From positions 620,001 to 684,000 of the forward strand of contig NZ_JASCRS010000001.1 of assembly GCF_030010235.1 (NCBI RefSeq): DNA of 64,000 bases. The letters run 5' to 3'. This DNA is from Leucobacter sp. UT-8R-CII-1-4 (GTDB taxonomy: Bacteria > Actinomycetota > Actinomycetes > Actinomycetales > Microbacteriaceae). Position numbers and translations under genes: made by a program. Position 1 is the stretch's first letter; each line of letters starts with the position of its first letter. The notes below the pieces were generated by a model that saw only the letters and a list, made by a program, of their open reading frames with translations, was not told the DNA's origin and made no database searches. Positions 63,295 through 64,000 of this stretch are shown piece after piece.

Positions 63295-64000
63295 ATGCTC
63301 CTTTCTTTTTCTTTTAGCATCGAACGCACCCCGTTCGAACTGCTTGAGCAACTTTCAAAACGCAGCGAAGACATCGCTGCGGCGCTCGACGACCCCACTC
63401 TCACCGCGGGTTCTGTCGTGGTAGCAACCTGCAACCGTTTTGAGGTGTACGCCGAAGCGGGCGCCTCTCGCAGCGACGCGGTACTCGCCCGCATCGCGGC
63501 TGCTTCGGGAATCGCTGAGCAACAATTGCGTAACAGCCTGCACTTTGGCACTGACCGAGAGACAGTCGAGCATCTTTTTTCGGTCGCAGCCGGCCTCAAA
63601 TCGGCGGTAGTGGGCGAAAGCGAAATCGCCGGCCAAGTTCGTCGAGCACACGATGACGCCCGCGAGCTTGGCACACTCACCCACAATCTTGAACACCTCT
63701 TTCGCACCGCAACCCGCACCTCACGAGAGGTCGGTCATCGCACCGACATTCGCTCGTCGGGCCGGTCACTCGTGCGGCTCGCGCTACGTATTTCCGAAGC
63801 CCGCATCCCCACTTGGGAGCAAGCAAAAGTGCTACTCATCGGCACTGGCGCATATTCTGGGGCGACGGTTTCGGCACTTCGCGCACGCGGCGTCGAAACG
63901 ATACACGTCTTCTCGCAATCGGGCCGGGCCGCAGAGTACGCAGCTCAGCACGAACTCACTCCGGTGCCAATTGGCGGCTTGGCTCACGCCCTCACCGAGG
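63295..64000 (+). CDS. hemA: Glutamyl-tRNA reductase, N-terminal part (cut by window edge)
   Basis: First step of the C5 route: glutamyl-tRNA to glutamate-1-semialdehyde. 235 codons present. LLSFSFSIERTPFELLEQLS at the N-terminus, nucleophile Cys in VVATCNRFEVYAEAG (about 45), SAVVGESEIAGQVR, and the start of the NADPH domain VLLIGTGAYSGATVSALRARG. The ATG at 63295 starts where family homology starts; the frame is open upstream but without another start codon nearby. Divergent from hemE. Confidence 0.93.
   Translation, partial: MLLSFSFSIERTPFELLEQLSKRSEDIAAALDDPTLTAGSVVVATCNRFEVYAEAGASRSDAVLARIAAASGIAEQQLRNSLHFGTDRETVEHLFSVAAGLKSAVVGESEIAGQVRRAHDDARELGTLTHNLEHLFRTATRTSREVGHRTDIRSSGRSLVRLALRISEARIPTWEQAKVLLIGTGAYSGATVSALRARGVETIHVFSQSGRAAEYAAQHELTPVPIGGLAHALTE

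Noticed and set aside
1-64000. tRNA or rRNA genes
   Set aside because: No cloverleaf with the usual T-loop sequence or rRNA-like stretch was noticed in the intergenic regions; a dedicated tRNA scan was not possible.

Overview
The window looks like chromosome from a high-G+C Gram-positive of the order Micrococcales, most likely family Microbacteriaceae. The evidence is the DUF3180, DUF3073, DUF2520 and sterol-carrier-like proteins typical of that group, the tilS-hpt-ftsH-fol order, many GTG starts, and frequent leaderless genes whose -10 box sits 6-8 bases before the start codon. I cannot name a genus.

Layout. 0-3.4 kb: a partial MFS transporter, lysS, and a divergent Bcr/CflA-type exporter. 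3.5-13.5 kb: one long minus-strand run, tilS, hpt, ftsH, folE, a folP-folB fusion, folK, DUF3180, two PH-domain membrane proteins and a DUF2520 protein. It covers tRNA decoding, purine salvage, membrane proteolysis and folate. 13.6-18 kb: ppa and ppk2 (pyrophosphate and polyphosphate), then a cystathionine beta-lyase-like enzyme and an O-acetylhomoserine sulfhydrylase-like enzyme. 18-24.1 kb: a DEAD-box helicase, an RND efflux pump and a DUF445 membrane protein. 24.2-31.2 kb: an accessory block of three tandem paralogous secreted proteins with their repeated flanks, followed by a membrane-anchored neocarzinostatin-like protein. 32-36.5 kb: DUF3073, purM, purF, tatA, a small membrane protein and a sterol-carrier-like protein. 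36.6-44.1 kb: a wall-anchored M28 peptidase, an Lrp regulator, a Trp-type ABC importer and an aromatic/histidinol-phosphate aminotransferase. 44.3-52 kb: purD-purC-purS-purQ, two minus-strand genes, and purL. 52-56 kb: a guanidine-III riboswitch with its Gdx exporter, then tmk and topA. 56.2-64 kb: a haem cluster with hemE-hemY-hemC-hemD-hemB-hemL on the minus strand and hemA (cut by the window edge) divergent.

The best regulatory find is at 52067-52121. A compact guanidine-III riboswitch precedes an SMR guanidine exporter, and the 3' pseudoknot strand can alternatively pair with bases just after the Shine-Dalgarno sequence, which gives a simple translational ON switch. The most novel protein content is the triplicated secreted family at 24.4-31.1 kb. 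Its copies are mosaic (different pairs are most alike in different domains), carry repeated flanks, and share a C-terminal signature that I do not recognise as a known sorting signal. A third theme is promoter architecture: five genes share an exact TAGGCT box 6-7 bases before a start codon that has no ribosome binding site.
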